DNA of 64,000 nucleotides from Ktedonosporobacter rubrisoli. Lineage in GTDB: Bacteria > Chloroflexota > Ktedonobacteria > Ktedonobacterales > Ktedonobacteraceae. The DNA is taken from positions 496,001 to 560,000 of the forward strand of contig NZ_CP035758.1 of the NCBI RefSeq assembly GCF_004208415.1. Reading direction: 5' to 3'. Shown here piece by piece: positions 16,831-25,440 of this stretch (positions are counted from its first letter, which is position 1; each line of letters opens with the position of its first letter). Position numbers and translations under genes: made by a program. Below the pieces are notes generated by a model that was not told the DNA's origin, did no database searches, and was given only the letters and a program-made list of their open reading frames with translations.

Positions 16831-18582
16831 ATGAGTATAGTAATCGAAGAAAATATCATGGTGCCTATGCGAGATGGCATCAAACTAGCTACTGATGTCT
16901 ACCGACCGGCCGAGATTGGACAATGGCCCGTGCTGGTAACCCGTGTGCCATACAACAAAGACTTGCGCATCCCTGCGCCCGGCCAGGAGCATAAACGGCT
17001 GTTTCTCGAATTGAACCTTGATGTTGAACGCGTCATTGAGGCAGGCTACGTCATCGTCGCTCAGGATACGCGGGGATGCTTTGCTTCCGAAGGTGAGTTT
17101 ACGCCTGGCCTGTACGAGGAGACCGATGGTTTCGATACAATTGCCTGGGCCGCGCGCCAGCCCTGGTCAAGCGGCAAGGTTGGCATGTATGGCGTCTCTT
17201 ATCAGGGCTTGACTCAATGGCAGGCCGCCGGCGAGCAACCTGAGGCCTTGCGGGCAATTGCCCCTACCCAATCGCCCGACCCTACCACGCTGGCCTATCA
17301 GGGCGGCGCATTTCTGCTGGGTATAGCCCTTTCCTGGACCTTACAAGGGCTGACCGGGGAGCTTCTATGGGACTGGCAGCAAGGACGAATCGGCCCTGCC
17401 GAATTTGAAGAAGTTGTGCAAGCCGAGCAAAACATCAAGACGTGGTATGAACGCCTACCGCTTGTAGACATTCCCCTCTTTCGTGACCGCGCGCCTTACT
17501 ACTTTGAGTGGTTGGCACACCCGAACTTCGATGACTATTGGCGCACTTCCGCACTCCAGACGGTTCCTGAGCATGTAACGATCCCAGCGCTAATTACAGC
17601 AGGGTGGTACGACATCTTCTTAAACAAAGACCTGCACTATTATCGCAGCATGAAAGAGCGAGGCGGCAATATTCTCGCACGTCAACAAACTCGCCTGTTG
17701 ATAGGTCCCTGGCCCCACGGTGACTTTCAGTCAGGTTTTGCCGAACGCAACTATGGAGAGGCAAGCGACGCCATGGAGATGCTGACCACAATGCAAATCC
17801 GCTGGTTTGATCACTGGCTCAAAGGTCTGGAGACCGGCCTCGAACGGGAAAAGCCAGTCAAAATCTTTGTGATGGGCATCAATCAGTGGCGCGAAGAGGA
17901 GGACTGGCCGCTACCTGATACCCGTTATACCCCTTATTACCTCCACAGTGAAGGGCAGGCTAACACAGCCCAGGGAAATGGCAGGCTTTCGACGCAACTG
18001 GCAGGCGAAGAGGCAGAAGATAGCTATTGTTATGATCCACTTCAGCCCGTGCCAACGCTGGGCGGAGCCCTGCTGACCGCAGGAAATGGCCCCCGTGATC
18101 AGCGTGAGATCGAGGCGCGCCAGGATGTCCTCTGCTACACAACAGAGCCACTCGAACAGGCAGTTGAGGTAACTGGAACTATCGAATTAGTGCTCTACGT
18201 CTCATCTTCAGCACCCGACACCGATTTCACAGGTAAGCTTGTGGATGTTTTCCCTGATGGCTATGCGCAGAATCTTACTGACGGCATTGTGCGAATGCGC
18301 TATCGCCAATCCCTGGCGCAACCAGCTCTCATGGAGCATGGGCAGATCTATGAGGTACATATCAACCTGGGAGCAACTTCAAACGTTTTTCTGGCCAATC
18401 ACCGTATTCGTCTTGAAGTCTCAAGCTCCAATTTTCCACGCTTTGATCGCAACTCTAACACAGGCGGCACGATTGCAACCGAGAGCGCTCAGGATATGCA
18501 GCAGGCAATCAATCGGATCTATCACGATAGCCTCCACCCTTCGCACCTGCTCCTACCTCTCATCGAGCGGTCCCAATCCTGA
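16831..18582 (+). CDS. CocE/NonD family (X-Pro dipeptidyl-peptidase S15-like) hydrolase
   Basis: A 583-residue serine hydrolase. The N-terminal alpha/beta-hydrolase domain begins VPMRDGIKLATDVYRP and carries the nucleophile in GMYGVSYQGLTQW, Asp in ITAGWYDIFLN and His in LIGPWPHGDF. The C-terminal jelly-roll (from about residue 350, ending FPRFDRNSNTGG) is the usual CocE/XPD third domain. Members cleave acyl or peptide bonds, including cocaine esters and beta-lactam side chains. It is cytoplasmic, as no signal peptide is seen. It starts at ATG 16831 after GAAAAGG, and its stop is 12 bp before the MFS gene, so the two form an operon. Confidence 0.9.
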   Translation: MSIVIEENIMVPMRDGIKLATDVYRPAEIGQWPVLVTRVPYNKDLRIPAPGQEHKRLFLELNLDVERVIEAGYVIVAQDTRGCFASEGEFTPGLYEETDGFDTIAWAARQPWSSGKVGMYGVSYQGLTQWQAAGEQPEALRAIAPTQSPDPTTLAYQGGAFLLGIALSWTLQGLTGELLWDWQQGRIGPAEFEEVVQAEQNIKTWYERLPLVDIPLFRDRAPYYFEWLAHPNFDDYWRTSALQTVPEHVTIPALITAGWYDIFLNKDLHYYRSMKERGGNILARQQTRLLIGPWPHGDFQSGFAERNYGEASDAMEMLTTMQIRWFDHWLKGLETGLEREKPVKIFVMGINQWREEEDWPLPDTRYTPYYLHSEGQANTAQGNGRLSTQLAGEEAEDSYCYDPLQPVPTLGGALLTAGNGPRDQREIEARQDVLCYTTEPLEQAVEVTGTIELVLYVSSSAPDTDFTGKLVDVFPDGYAQNLTDGIVRMRYRQSLAQPALMEHGQIYEVHINLGATSNVFLANHRIRLEVSSSNFPRFDRNSNTGGTIATESAQDMQQAINRIYHDSLHPSHLLLPLIERSQS

Positions 18583-18594
18583 AGAAAGGGTCTA

Positions 18595-19827
18595 ATGATG
18601 AAACAGCCTGTAGGAATCAATAAGCTAGTGCTGGCTTTCCTGGTCATGATGGCATTTCTAGATGCGATGGGCTTTACCATTGCAGTTCCTGTTCTGCCCT
18701 TTGCTCTGCAGCAGACGGTAAAGGATACCAATGAGGTGGCCCTACTCATTGGTATCCTCTCGGCGCTTTACGCTTTCTGCCAGTTTATTGCTGCGCCTAC
18801 GCTAGGAATATTGAGCGATCATTTCGGGCGTCGTCCCATCTTATTGCTCTGTTTACTAGGTAGCGCGTTTGGCTACCTGCTGTTTGGCCTTGGGGGTGCA
18901 ATCTGGGTATTTGTACTCAGCAGAATTATTAATGGGCTAACGGGAGGAAATCTTAGCGTTCTCTCTGCTTATATTGCGGATATGAGTGAGAAGGAGACAC
19001 GTGCTAGCAACTTTGGCCTGCTCAATGCAGGAACCGGGGCCGGCATATTGCTTGGACCTGTCATAGGAGGCTTCACGGCTTCGCTGAACTATCAACTTCC
19101 GTTTTTCATTGCCGCAGGCATAAGCCTGTTGGCTCTGCTCTGGGGATACTTCCTTCTGCCCAAAAGCCTGGACAAGGAGCGAGCTGCGCGAGGACCAATG
19201 CGTCTGCAGATGCTGAACCCACTAGTCCCCTTGAGCAACGTGCTCTCCCTGGCCGAGTCACGCAAGCTCTTGCTCTGCACTTTCCTCTACGCGTTCCCTT
19301 TTGCGATCTTTGGTACCCTGGAAGTAGTGGTAATTAAAGATAGTATAGGCTGGACTCCCGAGCAAATTGGCTTCTTGATGCCATTAGTCGGGGTTATAGA
19401 CATTGTTGTTCAAGGAATACTGATCAAACTGCTCCTGACTGCTCTAGGCGAGAAACGTTTACTCATCCTTGGCTTAAGCAGTGTGGGCCTTGGCTACTTG
19501 CTTTTTGCTTCGTTTGTCTTTGCTCCATCCCCTCTGCACTTAATCCTGACCATCCTTTTGCTGGCTGGTGGCAGCGGTCTTGTAGAACCACCGCTCAGAA
19601 GCTTGCTTTCTGAGACTGCCAGTAAGCATGATCAAGGCCTTATTCAGGGAGGTGGACAGTCGATTCAGGCGCTGGCACAAGTAGCTGGTGCCTTAGCAGG
19701 CGGTGCACTCTACGCACATACAGGCCATGCTTCTCCCTTTGGCGTAGGCGCAGGAATGGCTATCCTGAGCATACTCCTGGTTTGGAGAACTGTAGCAGCT
19801 TCGCCACAAAAGCGCACCTCCTCATAA
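18595..19827 (+). CDS. MFS drug/metabolite efflux transporter, TetA-like
   Basis: A 410-residue major facilitator with about 12 membrane helices. Motif A of the loop between helices 2 and 3 is LGILSDHFGRRPILL, and the antiporter motif C region reads LNAGTGAGILLGPVIGG, both typical of proton-coupled drug exporters (DHA1, TetA/Bcr type). The start ATG 18595 follows GAAAGGG and lies 12 bp after the CocE-type hydrolase stop, so they are co-transcribed. A hydrolase plus exporter pairing suggests handling or export of one small molecule (inference). Confidence 0.9.
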   Translation: MMKQPVGINKLVLAFLVMMAFLDAMGFTIAVPVLPFALQQTVKDTNEVALLIGILSALYAFCQFIAAPTLGILSDHFGRRPILLLCLLGSAFGYLLFGLGGAIWVFVLSRIINGLTGGNLSVLSAYIADMSEKETRASNFGLLNAGTGAGILLGPVIGGFTASLNYQLPFFIAAGISLLALLWGYFLLPKSLDKERAARGPMRLQMLNPLVPLSNVLSLAESRKLLLCTFLYAFPFAIFGTLEVVVIKDSIGWTPEQIGFLMPLVGVIDIVVQGILIKLLLTALGEKRLLILGLSSVGLGYLLFASFVFAPSPLHLILTILLLAGGSGLVEPPLRSLLSETASKHDQGLIQGGGQSIQALAQVAGALAGGALYAHTGHASPFGVGAGMAILSILLVWRTVAASPQKRTSS

Positions 19828-20111
19828 AAAAGGAGATCCGCTTTCTGTCGTGAAAGTGAGCAGCATGATAAGGTGCATTGCTCACTACGCGGCGACTAAG
19901 GGAATAAGGCTTACTCTGTCTGCGCCTCTCCTTCACTCATCGCACAAGCTGCTCCACTCTCCCACCTACCTTGGCTATAGGAAAAATCCTTGCTACTAAT
20001 TTTATCTCATCGTGTACAACTATGGCTATAAGAAATCCAAAAATTCGTGATCTACTACCGCTCTTTGGCAGACGCTAAAGCGCACAGCGGCCAGGTAGAA
20101 GCAAAGCCAGA
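19828..20111. other. Intergenic region between convergent genes
   Basis: The MFS and PfkB genes converge here. No clear terminator hairpin, RNA gene or coding frame was found. Confidence 0.35.
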
Positions 20112-21002
20112 TTACTGATTATAAGAGTTCCAGCGCTGCTTGACCATAGCAAGCGTTGGGATTCCCTGAAGGCCTGGCTGCTCCACAGCAAAGGATGCTG
20201 CGCAATTGGCGAAGTCAATAGCCTGCTCAGGATTTCTATAGCGGTGTATATGAGTCAAAAAGGCAGCAGTAAAAACGTCGCCAGCCCCTGTAGGATCAAT
20301 TTCATGAGTGAGGTAGGCAGGGAAATGCTGCTTGCTTCCATGCTGAAATAGCGTTGCCCCATGACTGCCATCAGTTGCGATGAGGCAAGGTACAAGTTGG
20401 CTCCATCTACTGAGAAGCCCTGCGCTTCCTTCTTGAGCATCTCGTGAAAAAGGCAGCAAATCCTCCCGACTTACGATCAGCACATCGAGAGCCGGAAGAA
20501 CACGTTCAATCTCCTGCCACAACCTCGGCTGAACATATCCTGTGGCATCAGGCGATCCGAGCCAACCTTGCGGAATAGCCGCCAGTAATGTCGCGGGTTG
20601 GCGAGGATAACGCAGTATAATATCTGCGCCAATTTCCTGAGCCTGGACTCCAAAGAGAACAATGGGAGCAGAGAACCACTGTTGCGGAATATCCACTATT
20701 GATAATGGTTCACTTTGAACAAGGCAGAAGCGCTCACGGACACCATTGCTGTATCTGTTGGCATAGGTCGTGGTAGACTGAGAAGGGCGAACGGCAAGAG
20801 CTACATCTGGAAGAAGGTTTGGCAGCTGCAACGCTATCTCTGGATCGGCACTGGTAACCATGCCAGCGCTTAAACCCAGTCTGCTAGCACAGCAAGTAGC
20901 AAAGGTCACAGCGCCGCCTACTGAGAATGAACCATCAGCATGAAGATCACGAGTAACATGTCCAATGGCCAGAAAATCCGGAATATTTTGCATAAAAGAC
21001 AT
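20112..21002 (-). CDS. PfkB/ribokinase-family carbohydrate or nucleoside kinase
   Basis: A 296-residue small-molecule kinase. The N-terminus has the sugar-binding GHVTRDLHADGSFSVGGAV, and the C-terminal PfkB signature DPTGAGDVFTAAFL contains the anion hole and catalytic Asp. ATP-dependent phosphorylation of a hydroxymethyl group is expected. Several family segments are short or diverged, so the substrate cannot be inferred. The start is ATG 21002 or the in-frame ATG at 20993; AAGGA upstream is better spaced for the second. It lies 42 bp downstream of the zinc-ribbon gene on the same strand and is probably co-transcribed. Confidence 0.85.
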   Translation of the reverse strand: MSFMQNIPDFLAIGHVTRDLHADGSFSVGGAVTFATCCASRLGLSAGMVTSADPEIALQLPNLLPDVALAVRPSQSTTTYANRYSNGVRERFCLVQSEPLSIVDIPQQWFSAPIVLFGVQAQEIGADIILRYPRQPATLLAAIPQGWLGSPDATGYVQPRLWQEIERVLPALDVLIVSREDLLPFSRDAQEGSAGLLSRWSQLVPCLIATDGSHGATLFQHGSKQHFPAYLTHEIDPTGAGDVFTAAFLTHIHRYRNPEQAIDFANCAASFAVEQPGLQGIPTLAMVKQRWNSYNQ

Positions 21003-21044
21003 TTTCCTTAAAATCTATTTCTCGCTTTATCGAAATGGGTAAAC

Positions 21045-21722
21045 TCATATGAGGCTGTTATATCCACCTACGTCAGATGTAATTTCGCTTTGAATTTGCT
21101 GTTGTAGTATGTCTATCTGTACGGCAAGCTTCTCCAATTCCCCACGCTCCCGCGCACGATTCCTGGCTCTGGCTATATACTCGCTAGCTTTCGACAAATA
21201 GCCAGCTTCTAAGCAAAGCGATGCCATGTGGAGGAGCTGAAAAGGATCTTGCGGATCGAGCTGCGACGACTCTTTCTGAAGCGCTTGCATGGCTCTCCGC
21301 TTTGCACGACGCTTTCTGCGACATGACAGGCAGTGCTTAGGAAATGACTGGACATAAAACTTTAAGCGCTCATACCAGTAAAGCTGCTCCCTGGCCTGAA
21401 ACACGAACGGATTCAGGCAATCCTGACAGGTAACAGTCCGATCAAAATACGCCAGGTAGGGCTCATAATCGCAAAAGGTTTGGTTCCAGGGTTGGCCCTC
21501 AATTGCTCTACCTGCTTTTAGACATTCCTCACAGGCCCATTGGAGGCGTCCGGTACGGGCAGCGCTCACAGCCCAATCTCCCTGGCAGATCCAGGTATTT
21601 GAGAATACCTGCTGAACAGCGAGCAAGCGGGTCTGGGTTTGAATATTTCGTCGCTTTCCGCAACACGGACATAGAATGACGTGAGAAGCTATACCTTTCT
21701 TCTGTGGCTGTACTTTCCCCAT
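21045..21722 (-). CDS. Zinc-ribbon protein with C-terminal helical tail
   Basis: A 225-residue cytoplasmic protein. It begins with a CPCCGKRR knuckle (residues 18-25), has CEEC near residue 64, and a distinct zinc ribbon TCQDCLNPFVFQAREQLYWY ending FPKHCLSCRRKRR, which matches the 'probable zinc-ribbon' domain (zf-trcl). The last ~70 residues are helical with TPR-like spacing (PFQLLHMASLCLEAGYLSKA). The metal sites suggest nucleic-acid or protein binding. Start ATG 21722 is preceded by GGGAG. No enzymatic role is visible. Confidence 0.7.
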   Translation of the reverse strand: MGKVQPQKKGIASHVILCPCCGKRRNIQTQTRLLAVQQVFSNTWICQGDWAVSAARTGRLQWACEECLKAGRAIEGQPWNQTFCDYEPYLAYFDRTVTCQDCLNPFVFQAREQLYWYERLKFYVQSFPKHCLSCRRKRRAKRRAMQALQKESSQLDPQDPFQLLHMASLCLEAGYLSKASEYIARARNRARERGELEKLAVQIDILQQQIQSEITSDVGGYNSLI

Positions 21723-21923
21723 AGAGCTCCCGCTGACCTTCTTTCTCTCATCAGACTTCCCAGCTATCTACCCTAATCGCCGGAATTCCTTACTCATTTT
21801 ACCCCAAAGAAGGTATTGCCAGCTATAGCTCTGTAAAACCCACGGATTGCGCAACGAGACGTCTCGTCTGAGAAAAAACCGTGGGAAATGGCCGCATCAA
21901 AAGGGGTGAAGAAGAACGAATGA

Positions 21924-22331
21924 CTAGCTCCTGATTGAGAGGGTTTGGAACAACAGGAATTGAGAAGGAAGGATATCATCAGGAACCTCGGTCAACGCTG
22001 CAAAAAAACGCGAGAGCGCCGAACGGGAGGGCAATCGATTACGTTCAAACAAGGCCATGAAGGGAACAGCGAACGGCTGAAGGCTCTCGCAGAACTCTTC
22101 CAGGGTACGCTCTCCACTGATCGCGTAGCCGAACAGCACCGCAAGAAAATCGATCACCTCATAGCACCCAAACCGTTGCCGGGCAAAACGCACACGCTCA
22201 CTGAGTTTGGTGAGCACTCCTTGGTTCTTGAGATGCGTGATCAACACGACTTCCTCGAACTAGGAAGGCGTTGAGGCGACTGATTGCGAAGAGGTCTGAA
22301 TGTTCACAAAGGGATCCATAAGGCTGGTCAT
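21924..22331 (-). pseudogene. Transposase N-terminal remnant with an in-frame amber codon
   Basis: From ATG 22331 the frame reads MTSLMDPFVNIQT, meets TAG at 22260-22262, then continues as VLITHLKNQGVLTKLSERVR and FGCYEVIDFLAVLFGYAISG to a stop at 21924. This is the N-terminal part of a DDE-type transposase; the catalytic part is absent. Downstream to about 21795 (minus strand) a shifted frame still looks transposase-derived. The exact IS family is uncertain. It is dead twice over: nonsense codon and 3' truncation. Confidence 0.65.
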
Positions 22332-22341
22332 CTGTCTCCTC

Positions 22342-22995
22342 TCAACTTTGCTTCATCAGATGATCTTTCCCATCGGGAGCCAGTCCATCTTCACGTGTAA
22401 GTGTTTGCAAACGGGGCAACTGTCTCATGCTCTCTGGCAATCGGGTCAAAGGATTGCCATCGACGGCAAGGATAAGTAGAGATGAGAGTTGCCCGAGTTC
22501 CTCCGGCAAGGTGGTAAGCCTGTTGTGGCTCAGAAACAGATTGCGCAAAGAGCGTAACTGTCCCAGTTCCCTCGGCAGATGTCTGAGACCATTGGCGGAA
22601 AGCTCCAGGCTTCGCAGGTTGCGCAACCGCCCAATTTCCGGCGGCAGATCGGTGAGGAAGTTATGGTCCAGATGCAAATACCGCAAGTTGGGTAACTGCC
22701 AAAGGGAACTCGGCAACACGGCCAGATGGTTCTGGTCCAGGTGCAGCCGTTCCAGGTGGATCAACTGGCCGATTTCTTCTGGCACCTGACGAAGCTTCGA
22801 GCATCGCAGATGCAGGCTGCGCAGATGATTGAGGCGTCCGATCTCCGCTGGCAGGACGGGGCGCTCGAACGAGCTGAGCTTTAATTCGATGAGATGGTAG
22901 TGCTCGTCATATTTACAGCGCATCACCCTTTTCGACAGACCAAGCTTGTGAGCAAGCACAGTGATTGTTTCCTGATCGTGTGACTTCTCTCCCAT
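22342..22995 (-). CDS. Leucine-rich-repeat protein
   Basis: A 217-residue protein made of a ~45-residue N-terminal cap followed by about seven 23-residue leucine-rich repeats of pattern LPxEIGxLxxLRxLxLxxN (for example LTDLPPEIGRLRNLRSLEL). This is the short 'bacterial/plant Ras-group-like' repeat. No signal peptide or membrane helix is seen, so it should act as a cytoplasmic protein-binding scaffold. The ATG at 22995 has AAGGTGAGG upstream and lies 8 bp after the MFS stop, so it is translated from the MFS transcript. The in-frame GTG at 23007 would overlap the MFS gene. Confidence 0.85.
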   Translation of the reverse strand: MGEKSHDQETITVLAHKLGLSKRVMRCKYDEHYHLIELKLSSFERPVLPAEIGRLNHLRSLHLRCSKLRQVPEEIGQLIHLERLHLDQNHLAVLPSSLWQLPNLRYLHLDHNFLTDLPPEIGRLRNLRSLELSANGLRHLPRELGQLRSLRNLFLSHNRLTTLPEELGQLSSLLILAVDGNPLTRLPESMRQLPRLQTLTREDGLAPDGKDHLMKQS

Positions 22996-23003
22996 AGGGC
23001 ACC

Positions 23004-24269
23004 TCACCTTTCACTTGATCTCGCTCTCCCCATCGTCTCTCCTTGCGAGAGAGAGAGTTTGAAGAGGAGCATTCCCGCCCCCAGAACGCCTACTATCCAC
23101 GTCATGGCCTGAGAGCAGGAAGACGCCTCTGCCAAACTCCCACCGATCATGCCCCCAATAGCATTGAAGCCAACCAGCGCGACGACGTAGAGTGCCATGG
23201 TTCGACTCCGTATCGATTCTGGTGCGAAGAGGTAGAGCTGCGTTTGAACGAGTGCTGATGCAACTGTCCCCAAGAACCCTGCCAGGCAGATCAACAGAAG
23301 CGCGAGTCCATAGAAAGACACGTGCGCAAAGAACAGGAGTGCACTTGCCTGCAGGAGGGTAGCCCCAACGATGAATGATGCTTTGCGGCGGATATTGCCC
23401 ACAGCTCCCAACATGAGACCACTCAGTACTGCTCCCGCACCAGACGCAGTACGAAGCCACCCATATCCATCAGCTCCGACATGAAACTGCGCCTGGGCAA
23501 ACATCGGCAACAAGACTTGAGAGCCGCCTTGCAGCAGGCTTAGACAGATCGCCATCAAGAGCAGAGTAGGCAGTGGCCGATGTTGGAGGATCGAGCGTAG
23601 TCCATCAATCATCTGAGAGATCAGAGGCTGCATCTTCTCTTTTTCAAGAGCCGAAATTCCGTGCAGCCCGAAGAGGGGAAGGAAGACCGCAAGGGTGGAA
23701 AGCGCATCGGCAAGAAAGAGGCCAGCCACGCCTACCGGTTGTAGCAGCAAGCCACCCAGGGCAGGACCAACGAGTGAGGCACTGGCAAACATCGTCGCCT
23801 GCAAAGCGGTAGCGCTCTGCACGTCTTCTCGCGGTACGAGAGATGGCAAGAGCGTTTGATTCGTTGGGAGGCTAAAGGCAGTGGCAACTCCCACGAGAGA
23901 AGCGTGGACACAGAGCATCCAGAGCTGAAGATGGCCACTCACCAGCAGAAAGGCAATGAAGAGGGGCAGGGTTATTTGTACTCCCCTTGCCCATTTGAGC
24001 ACGATGATGGGGTTGACCTGCTCCGCAAGCATTCCGCTAAAAGGTGGCAAAATGATCATCGGTAGTGCAGAACACAGGCTCAATACTCCCAGTAACAGCA
24101 CGGAATGAGTCGATTGGATTACCAACCAGGCTGTCCCTATGAGCTGTATTTGCGTGCCAATGTAGGAAACGATCCCACCAAGCCACAAGAGGGTAAAAGG
24201 GCGGGAACGCAGAGCAGCAAAACTGAAGCGAACAGGTGTTTGCTCGCGGGTGAGCGTGCGTTTGAACAA
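23004..24269 (-). CDS. MFS transporter of the EntS/MFS_3 type
   Basis: A 421-residue permease with about 12 membrane helices. The N-terminus FAALRSRPFTLLWLGGIVSY and WLVIQSTHSVLLLG are characteristic of the enterobactin-exporter-like MFS_3 group, and LPTNQTLLPSLVPREDVQSA follows. I start at TTG 24269 since GGAGG lies 7 bp upstream; an in-frame ATG 12 codons earlier lacks a site. It probably exports a metabolite or drug. The downstream LRR gene is coupled to it. Confidence 0.85.
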   Translation of the reverse strand: MFKRTLTREQTPVRFSFAALRSRPFTLLWLGGIVSYIGTQIQLIGTAWLVIQSTHSVLLLGVLSLCSALPMIILPPFSGMLAEQVNPIIVLKWARGVQITLPLFIAFLLVSGHLQLWMLCVHASLVGVATAFSLPTNQTLLPSLVPREDVQSATALQATMFASASLVGPALGGLLLQPVGVAGLFLADALSTLAVFLPLFGLHGISALEKEKMQPLISQMIDGLRSILQHRPLPTLLLMAICLSLLQGGSQVLLPMFAQAQFHVGADGYGWLRTASGAGAVLSGLMLGAVGNIRRKASFIVGATLLQASALLFFAHVSFYGLALLLICLAGFLGTVASALVQTQLYLFAPESIRSRTMALYVVALVGFNAIGGMIGGSLAEASSCSQAMTWIVGVLGAGMLLFKLSLSQGETMGRARSSER

Positions 24270-24507
24270 GTGGCACCTCCAGCCAACAAGAAGAAGACAC
24301 GTCAAAACGCATCAACCTCTCCTCTCTGGCATTTTGTTCCATGAGGTGCCTGCTGCACAAGGCAGCGTTCTGTAGCGCTCGGTCCAGACCTGAAACACAT
24401 CAGCGGAACCCTAGCTACCATCAGTTCATGTACCCCAATCGTACCCAACTTTTGAGAACCTGTCAAGCCTGGAACAAGAAAAGTTCTGATTTCCAGCTTT
24501 TCTTCAT
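24270..24507. other. Region between MFS gene and group II intron
   Basis: It contains the promoter region of the MFS-LRR operon on the minus strand and the 3' exon flank of the intron. No gene or clear structure was recognised. Confidence 0.35.
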
Positions 24508-25281
24508 GTAGAGTAGGGGCCGGTCGCCCATGACTGGGTCGCCCGTACCCCCCTCTCCGAACCAGTACATGCCGTTTGTAGCGGCATACGGCTCTCCACT
24601 TTGCCTGAATACTTGCTGCTGAGTTATCGGGACAGCATCAGCACATCCCACTTTCCTCGTCAGTGTTCTTCAGGCTCCGCTAGCTCACTTCCCCCCAGAC
24701 AGAGTTGGTTTCACGTGTGTTACCACCGCTTATCCCTCTTGTCGATACCGTTTCAACGGTCTGCACAAGCCATTACAGCCGTACGTTGGGTAATATTGAG
24801 CTTCCGTCACCATGCAGGGATCACTCCCTGTCTAGGTGATCCCGCATTTTCAGCAGAAACGAGATACAACGTGCTCCAGGCCTTCCGTTCGTTCCTATTT
24901 CCTTCGTAATGAAGGTCTGCCAGAAGAGTTGGATAGAGGGGCAGAGATGAGATACTCCCCTATCTTCTGGTCCAGCGTTTCAGTCATCTTTCGCTGGCGT
25001 CCGCAAGTAAGCCAGAGGAACTAGAATTCAACCAATTCAGGTTTACCCATACACGCTTTGCACTGACTACCCAGAGCATTGATGACTTGCTCTTACGTAG
25101 CCTTTGACCCCAACATGCTACACTCCCCTTTTCCTTTCGGAATTTCAGCCATGTGGCAAGGATAAGTTGGGTGTGCACAAGGCTTTCCAACAGCCCTGAT
25201 ATCTTCCGATACACTCCTTTTCTGCCGCTTATGCGGCGCACCACCTCGTTGCGCAACCCGTGGGTAAAACAGCCTGCGCAC
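24508..25281 (-). ncRNA. Probable ORF-less group II intron (or intron remnant)
   Basis: On the minus strand the segment starts GTGCGCAGG, matching the GUGYG 5' consensus, and ends near CCCCTACTCTAC. About 50 bases before the end lies a domain-V-like hairpin (24559-24594). Its outer arms GAGCC and GGTTC include the catalytic AGC, and its inner stem is ATGCCG/CGGCAT. The loop is 7 nt instead of GNRA and one extra T is bulged, so activity is doubtful. No reverse-transcriptase ORF remains; the ~774-bp length fits domains I-III plus V-VI. A CCTCTG/CAGAGG hairpin precedes the 5' end, as for class C introns that insert behind terminator stems. Confidence 0.6.
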
Positions 25282-25440
25282 CTCTGGGTAGGTATGCTCA
25301 GAGGTACTTATTATCTTTTCTCCCGCCTTTTCCAGTTTGCGCAGGCTTGTCTCGTGGCACGGGCAGCAAAGGGGATGATGAGATTGATCAAAGCGTGAAG
25401 CTCAATGCTCAGTTTTTTAGGTCTTAGCTTCTATCCGGAT

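Noticed and set aside
24984..25256. 90-codon minus-strand frame as an intron-encoded protein
   Set aside because: It has no reverse-transcriptase motifs and falls in the expected domain I RNA region.
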